From NCBI GenBank assembly GCA_038131795.1, contig JAYPQE010000003.1, forward strand, positions 1,736,001-1,800,000: DNA of 64,000 nt, in the 5' to 3' direction. Below are positions 18,182-26,047 of the stretch, in pieces. The position numbers and the translations under genes are program-made. The notes beneath the pieces are model-generated. The model was not told the origin of the DNA. It saw only the letters and a list, made by a program, of their open reading frames with translations, and ran no database searches. This stretch comes from Eutrophobius brisbanensis (GTDB taxonomy: Bacteria; Pseudomonadota; Gammaproteobacteria; Eutrophobiales; Eutrophobiaceae). Position 1 is the first letter of the stretch, and each line of letters starts with the position of its first letter.

Positions 18182-18574
18182 ATGTGCGGAGACGACGACG
18201 ACCACAGCCACCTGGATGATGATCTGTTTAACCACTTTTTAAAAGTTGCTGATAAATTTGGCGTTAAACCGGATAAAAATGCTGAAAATACACCTCATGA
18301 TCTAACCGACAACGATGCCAGAAGCCGTTACATGGAAGGCCTGTTCAAGGCCGGCCTGACACGCGCCGTCAACGATGCCAGTCATATTCACCATGGTCAT
18401 AAAATGGATGTGGTGGCAGGCCAGGCCATCGCCTTTGCCCGGTTATCAGGTATGTTAGCTGCACAATTACCACCTGATGCTGATCTGTTCCATGCCGTAG
18501 TCAGCGCCCTAATGGAAGGGCATAAAGAAGCAGCTCATTATCAACAAACAACTCATCATCACCATCATCATTAA
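18182..18574 (+). CDS. small acidic/His-rich protein with native His6 C-terminus
   Basis: A 130-residue cytoplasmic protein I do not recognise. It opens with CGDDDDHSHLDDD, has an internal HIHHGHKMD, and ends in TTHHHHHH immediately before the stop. The middle (about 20-115) looks helical and soluble. Such acidic and His clusters suggest binding of Ni, Co, Zn or Cu. AGGAGAAAA precedes the start. It lies between the class II aldolase and two half-permeases, four bases from the next gene. A metal chaperone or store for the cassette is my inference. Confidence 0.75.
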   Translation: MCGDDDDHSHLDDDLFNHFLKVADKFGVKPDKNAENTPHDLTDNDARSRYMEGLFKAGLTRAVNDASHIHHGHKMDVVAGQAIAFARLSGMLAAQLPPDADLFHAVVSALMEGHKEAAHYQQTTHHHHHH

Positions 18575-18577
18575 TCC

Positions 18578-19216
18578 ATGGCCCATCGGCAAATCAGTCA
18601 GAAAGCATTGTCCAATACCACTCAACCAGAAACCCAACCTATAACACTTAAACAGCGGCTACATATTTTGATGTTGGCGGCCTTTGGCAAGACATTCTGG
18701 GTGTTTGCCATATTCGCCCTGGTAATGGGTATTATGACCTTCAACATCCTTGGCCCTGAAAAATTTAATGAGGCCCTGAGTAACGATATTAAACACCTGT
18801 TGAGCATCATGCCCCGCGTCGTTGCTGCCCTGACCCTGGCAGGATTTATCTGGATATTAATGCCGCGCGATAAATTTTCAGACCTGGTGGGCCGTTACCG
18901 GGGCATAAAAGGGATTATGCTGGCCTCATTGGCCGGATTCATCACACCTGGCGGGCCATCTGCAGCATTTCCCTTTCTTGCCATTATTGGCAGGGCAGGC
19001 GCTGACAGAGGTGTCATGGTCGCATACATAACCAGTTGGGCGATCCTTGGCATACAACGGATCCTGGTCTGGGATCTGCCGTTCATGGGGGCGGAAATCA
19101 CCATTACCCGTTTTATGGTCAGTATCCCACTACCGATCATTGCGGGTTTGATTGCCCAGCGACTACCCTTTCCCCTGATCATTGGTGACGAACAGGAGCA
19201 AAAAACCACATCATGA
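18578..19216 (+). CDS. half-size permease, subunit 1
   Basis: A 212-residue integral membrane protein with about five or six helices and a roughly 30-residue cytoplasmic N-terminus. The block GFITPGGPSAAFPFLAII...AYITSWAILGIQRILVW mirrors GMIVPSGPVISFSIAA...AFLTAWSIFTGHRILIY in the next gene. The two are homologous halves and probably form one transporter. The arrangement resembles COG0701-type permeases, without their Cys motif. It overlaps the next gene by ATGA. The substrate is likely a metal or anion linked to this cassette, unproven. Confidence 0.7.
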   Translation: MAHRQISQKALSNTTQPETQPITLKQRLHILMLAAFGKTFWVFAIFALVMGIMTFNILGPEKFNEALSNDIKHLLSIMPRVVAALTLAGFIWILMPRDKFSDLVGRYRGIKGIMLASLAGFITPGGPSAAFPFLAIIGRAGADRGVMVAYITSWAILGIQRILVWDLPFMGAEITITRFMVSIPLPIIAGLIAQRLPFPLIIGDEQEQKTTS

Positions 19217-19722
19217 ATATGGTCATGATAGTTATTTATACGCTACCGGTGATACTGGGGGCCTATGCCTGGTCACGGGGTGATGACAGTTTTAAGAAAG
19301 GTCTGACGCGGGGCCTTGAACAATTCATTATCATTATCCCCAGAATGATCTGTGCATTGATTGCCGCAGAATTTCTCGCCATGTTAATACCGGCCGAGGT
19401 AATCAGCCAGTTTCTTGGAGATGAAGCAGGGCTAATCGCGGTACTGATTGGTTCATTGACGGGTATGATCGTCCCGTCGGGACCGGTCATTTCATTTTCC
19501 ATTGCCGCGACCATGTACAATGCCGGGGCTTCGGTGCCTGCAGTCATCGCCTTTCTAACCGCATGGAGTATCTTTACCGGACACCGGATCCTGATTTATG
19601 AGATCCCTCTGGTTGGACTTTCCTTTTTTCGAATTCGGGTAATCTCTGTCCTGGCACTACCAGTTCTTGCCGGGACGTTTGCGCTGCTATCAACAAAAAT
19701 GGCCAGCCTGTTTACAGGCTAG
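19213..19722 (+). CDS. half-size permease, subunit 2
   Basis: A 169-residue membrane protein with about five helices, translationally coupled (ATGA overlap) to the preceding half-permease. It shares the P-S/G-GP motif block and the I-Y/W-E/D-(I/L)P(L/F)(V/M)G segment after it. It is shorter because it lacks the N-terminal extension. A weak hairpin (AGCCTG-TTTA-CAGGCT) overlaps its stop codon and could help end the cassette. It faces the Rieske gene convergently. Confidence 0.7.
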   Translation: MNMVMIVIYTLPVILGAYAWSRGDDSFKKGLTRGLEQFIIIIPRMICALIAAEFLAMLIPAEVISQFLGDEAGLIAVLIGSLTGMIVPSGPVISFSIAATMYNAGASVPAVIAFLTAWSIFTGHRILIYEIPLVGLSFFRIRVISVLALPVLAGTFALLSTKMASLFTG

Positions 19723-19794
19723 CCATTACATTGATTGGGTCAAGGTAAAAACTCAGATTAAAAATAATGAGTATTTTTACTCTATTCCCTGAAC

Positions 19795-21114
19795 TCAAAC
19801 TGAGGTATGGGGTTCACCATCCTTTACTTTCAGGGCCTCTTTTGCTCCATCAATAAATTTCTCTGCTCGGGGTAGCAAAACCGAAACTGACCTAATCTTA
19901 TGTGATTCTGGATCCACACCCTGTGGTATTTCACCTTCATTTTGAAAGGCCTCAATTGCATTGAATATTTTTCTGCGAGCCAGCATGATCCCCCGGTCAG
20001 TGGGTGCCAGCATTTCAAAGGTCCTGTCACAAACCCCGCCCCAGGCCTTACGTTCACCGGTTTCAGGGTCAATACCTGCCATGCTCTCCTGCAAAGAAGA
20101 GTCCTGGATGGCAATGCCTTCAATACCGCTATAGGTATCACCTGCCTTCTGGGCCTCTCTGTTCATTAAGTAATCATTTGCACGGTTTGCCCTGGGGATA
20201 TACGTTCCGGGAGTATAGGCACAGTGAATCCCGGCACCAGCGGCCATGGAATTTCTTTCCTCGTCAGTCAGTGGCCGGTTGGGCTTGTAATCAAAGCTCC
20301 AGGCCCAGCAATTATTGTCATCGATGGGTACCCAGAAATGACCATGGACCGGATAGTCTCCTCTTGGCGGCACCATAGTGAAAAACGGCATCAACCAGGG
20401 AGTAATCCGCCAGTAGTACTGATCATCCTCAGCATTTCGACGTGCACCTATAACCAGGCCGCCATCATAATCTTCTACTTCGAATACGGGTTTTAAGTCA
20501 GAAAGATTATATTTATTCCCCTTTGTGCCTTTGAATAGAGGGTCTTTTTCCAGATTATGGCTATGGAGAAATGACACATGGCTGGAGTCGATACCGCCTT
20601 CCAGGGCCTGTAACCAGTTACTTTCCTGATAACGCTTGGAAATAAATCGTTGTTCCTCTGGCAAGGTACAGACTTCATACTCAGGGAGAGGCGGTTGATT
20701 TTCTGGTTTTCCCATATAGGTCCACAGAATCCCGCCTTTTTCGACTAATGGATATGATTTCAACTTTATATTCTTTGCATATTCCGGATCTTCAGAAGGT
20801 ACATCCGTACATTGTCCATTAACGTCATATTTCCACCCATGATAGGGACATCTGATTCCATTATCTTCTGTTCTACCAAACCACAATGAAACACAGCGGT
20901 GTGCACAAAACTCATCTATCAGACCCAACTTGCCTTCAGAATCTCGAAAGGCAATCAAATATTCTGACATTAACTGAACCCGGACTGGCGGGCAGTCAGG
21001 TTCAGGAAGTTCTTCTGCGAGAAGAGCGGGGACCCAGTAGCATCTAAACAGGTTTCCCATAGGTGTACCTGGGCCTGTTTTACAAATAAGGTCATTTTTC
21101 TCTTGAGTAAGCAT
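19795..21114 (-). CDS. Rieske aromatic ring-hydroxylating oxygenase (phthalate 4,5-dioxygenase-like)
   Basis: A 439-residue oxygenase subunit of the phthalate-dioxygenase type, which starts GTPMGNLFRCYWVPALLAEELPEPD. Rieske [2Fe-2S] ligands are C70/H72 (CAHRC) and C89/H92 (CPYHGW). The mononuclear-iron region is GGIDSSHVSFLHSH. It would hydroxylate an aromatic carboxylate using electrons from a reductase not present nearby. A 5,4-type dihydroxy acid decarboxylase-like gene lies 2 kb away. A decayed paralogue lies at 59270-60244. The exact substrate is not readable. Confidence 0.9.
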   Translation of the reverse strand: MLTQEKNDLICKTGPGTPMGNLFRCYWVPALLAEELPEPDCPPVRVQLMSEYLIAFRDSEGKLGLIDEFCAHRCVSLWFGRTEDNGIRCPYHGWKYDVNGQCTDVPSEDPEYAKNIKLKSYPLVEKGGILWTYMGKPENQPPLPEYEVCTLPEEQRFISKRYQESNWLQALEGGIDSSHVSFLHSHNLEKDPLFKGTKGNKYNLSDLKPVFEVEDYDGGLVIGARRNAEDDQYYWRITPWLMPFFTMVPPRGDYPVHGHFWVPIDDNNCWAWSFDYKPNRPLTDEERNSMAAGAGIHCAYTPGTYIPRANRANDYLMNREAQKAGDTYSGIEGIAIQDSSLQESMAGIDPETGERKAWGGVCDRTFEMLAPTDRGIMLARRKIFNAIEAFQNEGEIPQGVDPESHKIRSVSVLLPRAEKFIDGAKEALKVKDGEPHTSV

Positions 21115-21471
21115 TGTTATAAACCCTCTGTTTTCTATATTTATTCTTGTATTTGTACCGGATGGGTCCTTGCCTGTCCGCTAGTCGCTGGTTTGACATC
21201 CACTGGAAATATTTTAGGATTAAAATCAGGACACCTGGTCTCAGTCATTCCAGGTTTTGGTAACCTGGATAACGGGGGAAATGATATCATTTTAACGTTT
21301 TTCTAACAATCCGTCCGCTCACCAAAAATTACCCAAGTATCATATATTACCCACTAACATGGAAACGAAAATCATTTCCGCTTACACTTCCGGTTTCCGT
21401 AAATTCAGTATTTTAATTAAATCGCTGGATAACAAAATACGATAGCAATCAATTATAAATGAGAAAAAACT
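21115..21471. promoter_or_regulatory. divergent promoter region with two palindromes
   Basis: No gene is seen in this 357-base gap between the leftward Rieske gene and the rightward PanB-like gene. It holds TCCAGGTT-TTGGT-AACCTGGA (8-bp arms, 21249-21269) and, ten bases on, the perfect 14-bp palindrome AAATGATATCATTT (21279-21292). Both are good operator candidates controlling the two divergent units. Confidence 0.45.
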
Positions 21472-22299
21472 ATGGTAGATAAAGTAACTATTCCAAAACT
21501 TCAAGAGATGAAGGACAAGGGAGAAAAAATAGTCGGCGTGGTGGCCTGGGATTACCACATGGCCTGCATTGCCGATCGTGCCGGTGTTGATATCATCTCA
21601 GTGGGTGATACTGTCGGGATTAATTTATGGGGACAGACCAATCCACTGGAAGTCACTATGGACCAGATGATAACTGTGACCCAGGCCGTGCGACGTGGGA
21701 CCAAACGCGCAATCGTGAGTGCTGATTTTCCCTATGGTCCTTTGCAGGAAGGTGCCGAGGCCGCTGTGAGGGCGGGAATACGGATGGTCAAAGAGGCCGG
21801 CATTGATGTCATCAAACTCGATGGTGCAGCCGATTTTCCCGAGGCGGTTACCGCGCTAACCCGTGCGGGAATTCCTGTGTGGGCACAATTTGGGATCACA
21901 CCTCAGACCGCACTGAAATACGGCATGGATTATTCCGCAGTCTCCAAGCCGGGTGTCGAGGTCCCCTCTGCTATGTCTGAACATCTGATAAATGAAGCAA
22001 AAATGCTGGAGGAGGCCGGGGCGGTCATGCTGAATTTCACTAATTCGGGGCCGGTTGTCGGTCCGGCAGTGACCGCTGCAGTTTCCATTCCCGTCATTGG
22101 TGGCCTGGGTGGTGGTCCGTGGCTGGACGGCCGGGTAAGACTTGCGAATACGGCTATTGGGTATGGCGTTAAATTCCTCGACGAGGATCGTGATACCTAT
22201 GCAAATGTCTCACGCGCTATGCTGGAGGCATTCACGACGATGGTTTCCGAGGTGCGTGACGGCCAGCAGATCAAGAGTGGTTCCCCATTAAAGAAATAA
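21472..22299 (+). CDS. PanB-like (ketopantoate hydroxymethyltransferase-family) enzyme
   Basis: A 275-residue TIM-barrel enzyme of the phosphoenolpyruvate mutase/ketopantoate hydroxymethyltransferase group. Family marks are VAWDYHMACIADRAGVDIISVGD, the metal-binding D-x-P in VSADFPYG, VIKLDGA and FGITPQ. The usual PanB Met-X-X-His segment is ITVTQAV here, without His. Combined with its catabolic setting, this makes a C-C bond lyase or aldolase on another oxoacid as likely as pantothenate synthesis. It is followed after 11 bases by an alpha/beta hydrolase. Confidence 0.7.
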   Translation: MVDKVTIPKLQEMKDKGEKIVGVVAWDYHMACIADRAGVDIISVGDTVGINLWGQTNPLEVTMDQMITVTQAVRRGTKRAIVSADFPYGPLQEGAEAAVRAGIRMVKEAGIDVIKLDGAADFPEAVTALTRAGIPVWAQFGITPQTALKYGMDYSAVSKPGVEVPSAMSEHLINEAKMLEEAGAVMLNFTNSGPVVGPAVTAAVSIPVIGGLGGGPWLDGRVRLANTAIGYGVKFLDEDRDTYANVSRAMLEAFTTMVSEVRDGQQIKSGSPLKK

Positions 22300-22310
22300 A
22301 CGAGGTCAAC

Positions 22311-23165
22311 ATGCCAACAACGATTATTAATGGAATTAAAACGAACTATGAAGTACATGGTGATGGCCCGCCACTGCTTATGTATTCTCCAGGTGGATTT
22401 GACGCCTCCATGGACAAATGGACTGACCTGGGTGTTTATAAAAAAATAAAACTGTTAGATCATTTACCAGAAAAATACACCTGTATAATTTTTGACAGAC
22501 GAGAAACCGGGTTGTCCGGTGGTAAAGTAGAACGGATAACCTGGGACCATTACGTGGCCCAAGGCAAAGGCCTGCTGGAACACCTGGGCCATGATAAGGC
22601 CCACCTGCTGGGTGGGTGTATGGGGGTCTGCCCGGTTACGGTATTTTCAGTTAAACACCCAGAAATGGTACTTAGCCAGATCCTTTACTGGCCCGTGGGC
22701 GGTGCCAAGTTCAGGATCCGCGGGCATGACCGTTTCAATACCCATCTGGCACTGATTGAGGATAAAGGTCTGGAAGGTGTCGTCGAGCTGGCCCTTAACA
22801 CTGAAGAAGGATTTGGCAAGGATCCCCGTGTGGGTCCCTGGGCCCCGGTTATCAGAAGTGATAAATCATTTGCTGAAGAATATGCAAAACTGGACGTTGA
22901 GAATTATAAATTGATTATCAAGGGAATGGGACGCACCCTGCTGGACCGGGATACCGCCCCGGGCGCGGAACCAGAGGATTTATTAAGGCTGAACGTTCCA
23001 ACGTATATTGTACCGGGGAAAGACATCGCACATTCAACGGCCGCAGCAAGATTTCTGGAGGAATGCATCCCCGGTGCCGAATACTGGGACATCCCGCCGG
23101 ATGAACAGACAGAAGACAACGTCCCCGAGAAATTACTGGATTTCCTTAACAGGGCTTCTGCTTAA
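22311..23165 (+). CDS. alpha/beta hydrolase with Cys at the nucleophile elbow
   Basis: A 284-residue cytoplasmic alpha/beta hydrolase. The expected G-x-S-x-G elbow reads GGCMG, giving C103 as probable nucleophile, as in dienelactone hydrolases. FDRRETGLSGG precedes it, and a VPGKDIAHS segment near the end supplies a likely Asp/His. It could hydrolyse a lactone, thioester or C-C bond in the product line of the adjacent PanB-like enzyme. It has an RBS (GAGGT) and short spacing, so the two are co-expressed. The substrate is unknown. Confidence 0.75.
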   Translation: MPTTIINGIKTNYEVHGDGPPLLMYSPGGFDASMDKWTDLGVYKKIKLLDHLPEKYTCIIFDRRETGLSGGKVERITWDHYVAQGKGLLEHLGHDKAHLLGGCMGVCPVTVFSVKHPEMVLSQILYWPVGGAKFRIRGHDRFNTHLALIEDKGLEGVVELALNTEEGFGKDPRVGPWAPVIRSDKSFAEEYAKLDVENYKLIIKGMGRTLLDRDTAPGAEPEDLLRLNVPTYIVPGKDIAHSTAAARFLEECIPGAEYWDIPPDEQTEDNVPEKLLDFLNRASA

Positions 23166-23215
23166 GGGGACAGATTTAAATCTGTCCCCTTTTTATTAAA
23201 TCTGTCCCCTTTTTA
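23166..23215 (+). terminator. palindromic terminator with duplicated half
   Basis: A perfect 24-bp palindrome (GGGGACAGATTT and its complement, 23166-23189) followed by TTTTTA starts directly after the hydrolase stop. Its right half plus the T tract is then repeated (23198-23215). It should end transcription of the PanB-hydrolase pair. The same palindrome type is often seen near REP-associated tyrosine transposases; none is present here. Confidence 0.7.
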
Positions 23216-23219
23216 TTTT

Positions 23220-24164
23220 CTAGGCAATTAAATCAAGGGTCGACGGTACAAACACTTTATCAAGTTCCACCGGTTCCCTGAGAATATGTTGTGATGCCGC
23301 TGTCTTGAACAGGTATTCCAGCATCGCCATGTTAGGTTGAATGCCATAAGGCAGTGGATCTGCGCCCATTTCATGTAACCTGAGATATAACCTGTCTATG
23401 GCGGTGGGTTCTGCAACCTGCCCACTGATCAACTGCTCCATATAGATCCGTTTTGATTCTGCAAAGGCATTGAATATTGACACTGCAACTTCGGGATATT
23501 TTTCCAGTATCTCATCACGTATTACCACCAGATGGTTGATAGGATAATGGCCGTTACGCTGAAATGCCTTTATCCCCGCTTCCTGGGGATCAGCAATGAC
23601 GGACTGTATATCAGGGTGATCGGTCTTGATATTAATAGCAGCCGCCAGCTCTCCGTCCAGCAACATCTGCTGGATGTCCTCATCGGCTTTGATAGGTTTA
23701 ACATTTGATGGTGGCTTGTATGCCTCTACATGCTCATCTCCTGACAGCAGCCAGTCTACCTTGTCCAGGTCTACGCCATACTCCTCCTGTAAGACCGAAC
23801 GCGCCCAGACACCAGTGGTCACAGTGTATCCCCGGTTGACACCCACCTTTTCTCCTTCAAGGTCTTTAGGATCTGCAACAGGATTATTCACATTATGCAG
23901 TATCGCTCCATGGTGGAAATCCCTCACCAGAAACACCGGGATGCCGGTAAATTTAACACCGTGTTCCTTGGCACACAGGTACGTGGTCAATGCCATTTCA
24001 CAGACGTCAAACTCCAGGCCACGGACCATACGCCGGAACGCGTGTACCAGCACCTGCACTTCCTCAAATTCAAGTTCAAATCCCTCAGGTTTGACCTGAC
24101 CCTCTTTCAATGCCCTGTTATTGCCCTGGGTGCGGGTCACTGTTTTTAATACTGGTGATGCCAT
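23220..24164 (-). CDS. 4,5-dihydroxyphthalate decarboxylase-like protein
   Basis: A 314-residue protein without signal peptide, with the periplasmic-binding-protein fold used by the Pht5 type of 4,5-dihydroxyphthalate decarboxylase. Landmarks are VKPEGFELEF, FDVCEMALTTYLCAKEHG, VFLVRDFHHGAI, DLEGEKVGVNRGYTVTTGVWARSVLQEEYGVD and HYPINHLVVIRDEI. The enzyme decarboxylates 4,5-dihydroxyphthalate to protocatechuate, which fits the phthalate-type Rieske gene and the LigJ/LigK genes. An alternative is a related solute-binding-like protein of unknown role. It faces the PanB unit convergently. Confidence 0.78.
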   Translation of the reverse strand: MASPVLKTVTRTQGNNRALKEGQVKPEGFELEFEEVQVLVHAFRRMVRGLEFDVCEMALTTYLCAKEHGVKFTGIPVFLVRDFHHGAILHNVNNPVADPKDLEGEKVGVNRGYTVTTGVWARSVLQEEYGVDLDKVDWLLSGDEHVEAYKPPSNVKPIKADEDIQQMLLDGELAAAINIKTDHPDIQSVIADPQEAGIKAFQRNGHYPINHLVVIRDEILEKYPEVAVSIFNAFAESKRIYMEQLISGQVAEPTAIDRLYLRLHEMGADPLPYGIQPNMAMLEYLFKTAASQHILREPVELDKVFVPSTLDLIA

Positions 24165-24389
24165 TTTTGCCCTCCAAAAATTTGAACAGGTTTGATTATC
24201 CTGTTTAAGAATTAATTAAATAACCGACCTATGTCAGGATTTTCCCATGTTCATTTATGAAACAATTTGGGAATAATTACCAAAGGGTTTATTCAGTTTG
24301 TATAATAATCATATCCTGTTGTTATAAAAACCGGAAATATTTGGATAGTTTCGTAAAATAACAGACGCCAGTAGAGAGAGAGATTGAAA

Positions 24390-25067
24390 ATGACATACAA
24401 ACATAATCAATGGCGAAACATACTTGCTGGATTAATCCTGTCGCTCGCGAGTCTAAGCAGTCATGCACATGAATACTCAAACCTGAACGAGATAATGATT
24501 GACCGGGCCAATGATTCTATTGCCAACAGTGTCCTGCAGGTTCAGTCTTTTCTCACAGAAATTTTTCGCAAAACCTACGTCCCGGATGAATGGCCGGACA
24601 GGAAACTGACCGTGTTGCGTAACGACCTTATGCACCAGAAAGAAGAGGCCAATATGAGCCTGGACTATTTTGCCGCCAATGGCGTCAATGTACAGACCCA
24701 GGAAGTACTATGGGACAATCCCCTGGCGGGGAGATCCATGGCGGCCAACCAGGCTGTGGAAACCGCCTTCAGTTTCCTGAAATATATCGTCACCCTGGAA
24801 AATCAGGACGTTTTTATCAAGGAGATCTACTCCGGTGGCCAATCAGCACACATGTATAACCTGCTAACTGCTTACCGGGAAAAAATGGCGTTGTATAAGG
24901 CCGTCTTCGATAACGTCCCGGGACCGAACCAGGTAGTCGAACCTGCTACGGGGGAAACAGTGCTTGCCGAGGTTGAGGAGACAACTACCGTCCCTTACCT
25001 GGTGGGGCTGCTACTCTTTGGAATTGTAGTGATAGGGCTAATCTTAAAAAAACAATCGCTACTTTAA
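24390..25067 (+). CDS. hypothetical exported protein with C-terminal membrane anchor
   Basis: A 225-residue protein from ATG 24390 (GAGAGAG upstream; a TTG two codons earlier is possible). It has a signal peptide ending SSHAHEYS, a helical, charged periplasmic body, and a single C-terminal membrane helix (TVPYLVGLLLFGIVVIGLIL) followed by KKQSLL. I do not recognise the family. It ends 7 bases from the convergent stop of the mxaL-like gene, and its topology would let it sit on the outer face of the inner membrane near that operon's products. Confidence 0.7.
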   Translation: MTYKHNQWRNILAGLILSLASLSSHAHEYSNLNEIMIDRANDSIANSVLQVQSFLTEIFRKTYVPDEWPDRKLTVLRNDLMHQKEEANMSLDYFAANGVNVQTQEVLWDNPLAGRSMAANQAVETAFSFLKYIVTLENQDVFIKEIYSGGQSAHMYNLLTAYREKMALYKAVFDNVPGPNQVVEPATGETVLAEVEETTTVPYLVGLLLFGIVVIGLILKKQSLL

Positions 25068-25074
25068 GAACTAT

Positions 25075-26028
25075 CTACACAAACCATAAGAGGATTGCGA
25101 AACTTAACACCCACAAAATTGTAACCACGGTGGTATACATGGGTCCGGACGTGGACAGGGCGGACATCCTGATTCCCAGAAACTGGCTGATATCTTCCAC
25201 GGCATTAATGCTCTCCGCCCTGACATAGATACCATCATCCGGGTTTTCTCCCGCTATCAATTGCATGACCTCTGTATTGGGGATGGTATAGATCTGGCCA
25301 CCGATGTCCTCAAACCCGAGAAATGTCCCGGCATCATCAAACACCGGAATCCCTTCAGGAATATCCAATGACCCTACCTGTAGAGAGATAATTTTTATAT
25401 TGTTAGTACGCAGGTCTTCCAATGCCGTTTCAATTTCTCCCCTCTCCAGGGTCCGTTCACCATCCGATATTACAATCAGATATTTACGTGTCTCCTGCTC
25501 CTGATATTCTTCCGGAAGATTTTCGAATAATGGCAGAACACCCTGCAGGGCGGCACCTATATCCGATCCAGGCTGGGTCAGGATCCCGGGGGCAAGGGAA
25601 TATTCGATGACTTCCCTAATCTGCGGCAGATTGCCATCCCACCCCATGATCATTTCTGATTTTGCGGTGAAGCCGGTGATGCCGACCATGACGTTTGCCC
25701 CCGAAGAATCCAGGGCATTCATAATAGGTAATAAAATTTTCTGGGCGCGTTCCAGGCGGGTACCGACATTACCATGCTCCCGCGGATCCGGCGCTGCCCC
25801 CATACTCAAAGACAGATCCGTGGTCATGGCCACCATCACGGGTGTGTCCTCAAGCATATAAGACCTGTCCATCTGTTCTATATAGGCAATGACAACAAGG
25901 GCAACGGCAATGAGCAAAAACATCAAGATAGAGACCTGGCGACTGGATTTACCTGTACTGATCATCCAGACACGTACCCAGTACAGGATAATCAGAAAAA
26001 CGACTATAAATACACCAACCAGTATCAT
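25075..26028 (-). CDS. MxaL-like von Willebrand factor A membrane protein
   Basis: A 317-residue protein with two N-terminal membrane helices (about 1-18 and 32-50), a vWA domain with MIDAS motif DLSLS (71-75), and a C-terminal helix. vWA proteins of this kind work with MoxR AAA+ ATPases in metal insertion or enzyme maturation. Gene order moxR, DUF58, a single-helix protein, vWA, coiled-coil protein, vWA matches mxaR-S-A-C-K-L of methylotrophs, where they mature methanol dehydrogenase. BatB is the generic alternative name. It is the last gene of the operon. Confidence 0.78.
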   Translation of the reverse strand: MILVGVFIVVFLIILYWVRVWMISTGKSSRQVSILMFLLIAVALVVIAYIEQMDRSYMLEDTPVMVAMTTDLSLSMGAAPDPREHGNVGTRLERAQKILLPIMNALDSSGANVMVGITGFTAKSEMIMGWDGNLPQIREVIEYSLAPGILTQPGSDIGAALQGVLPLFENLPEEYQEQETRKYLIVISDGERTLERGEIETALEDLRTNNIKIISLQVGSLDIPEGIPVFDDAGTFLGFEDIGGQIYTIPNTEVMQLIAGENPDDGIYVRAESINAVEDISQFLGIRMSALSTSGPMYTTVVTILWVLSFAILLWFV

Positions 26029-26047
26029 GTAATTAAACCCACATTAA

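Noticed and set aside
23166..23215. Insertion-sequence end
   Set aside because: The palindrome type is associated with REP-linked transposases elsewhere, but no transposase or target duplication is visible, and terminator function explains it.
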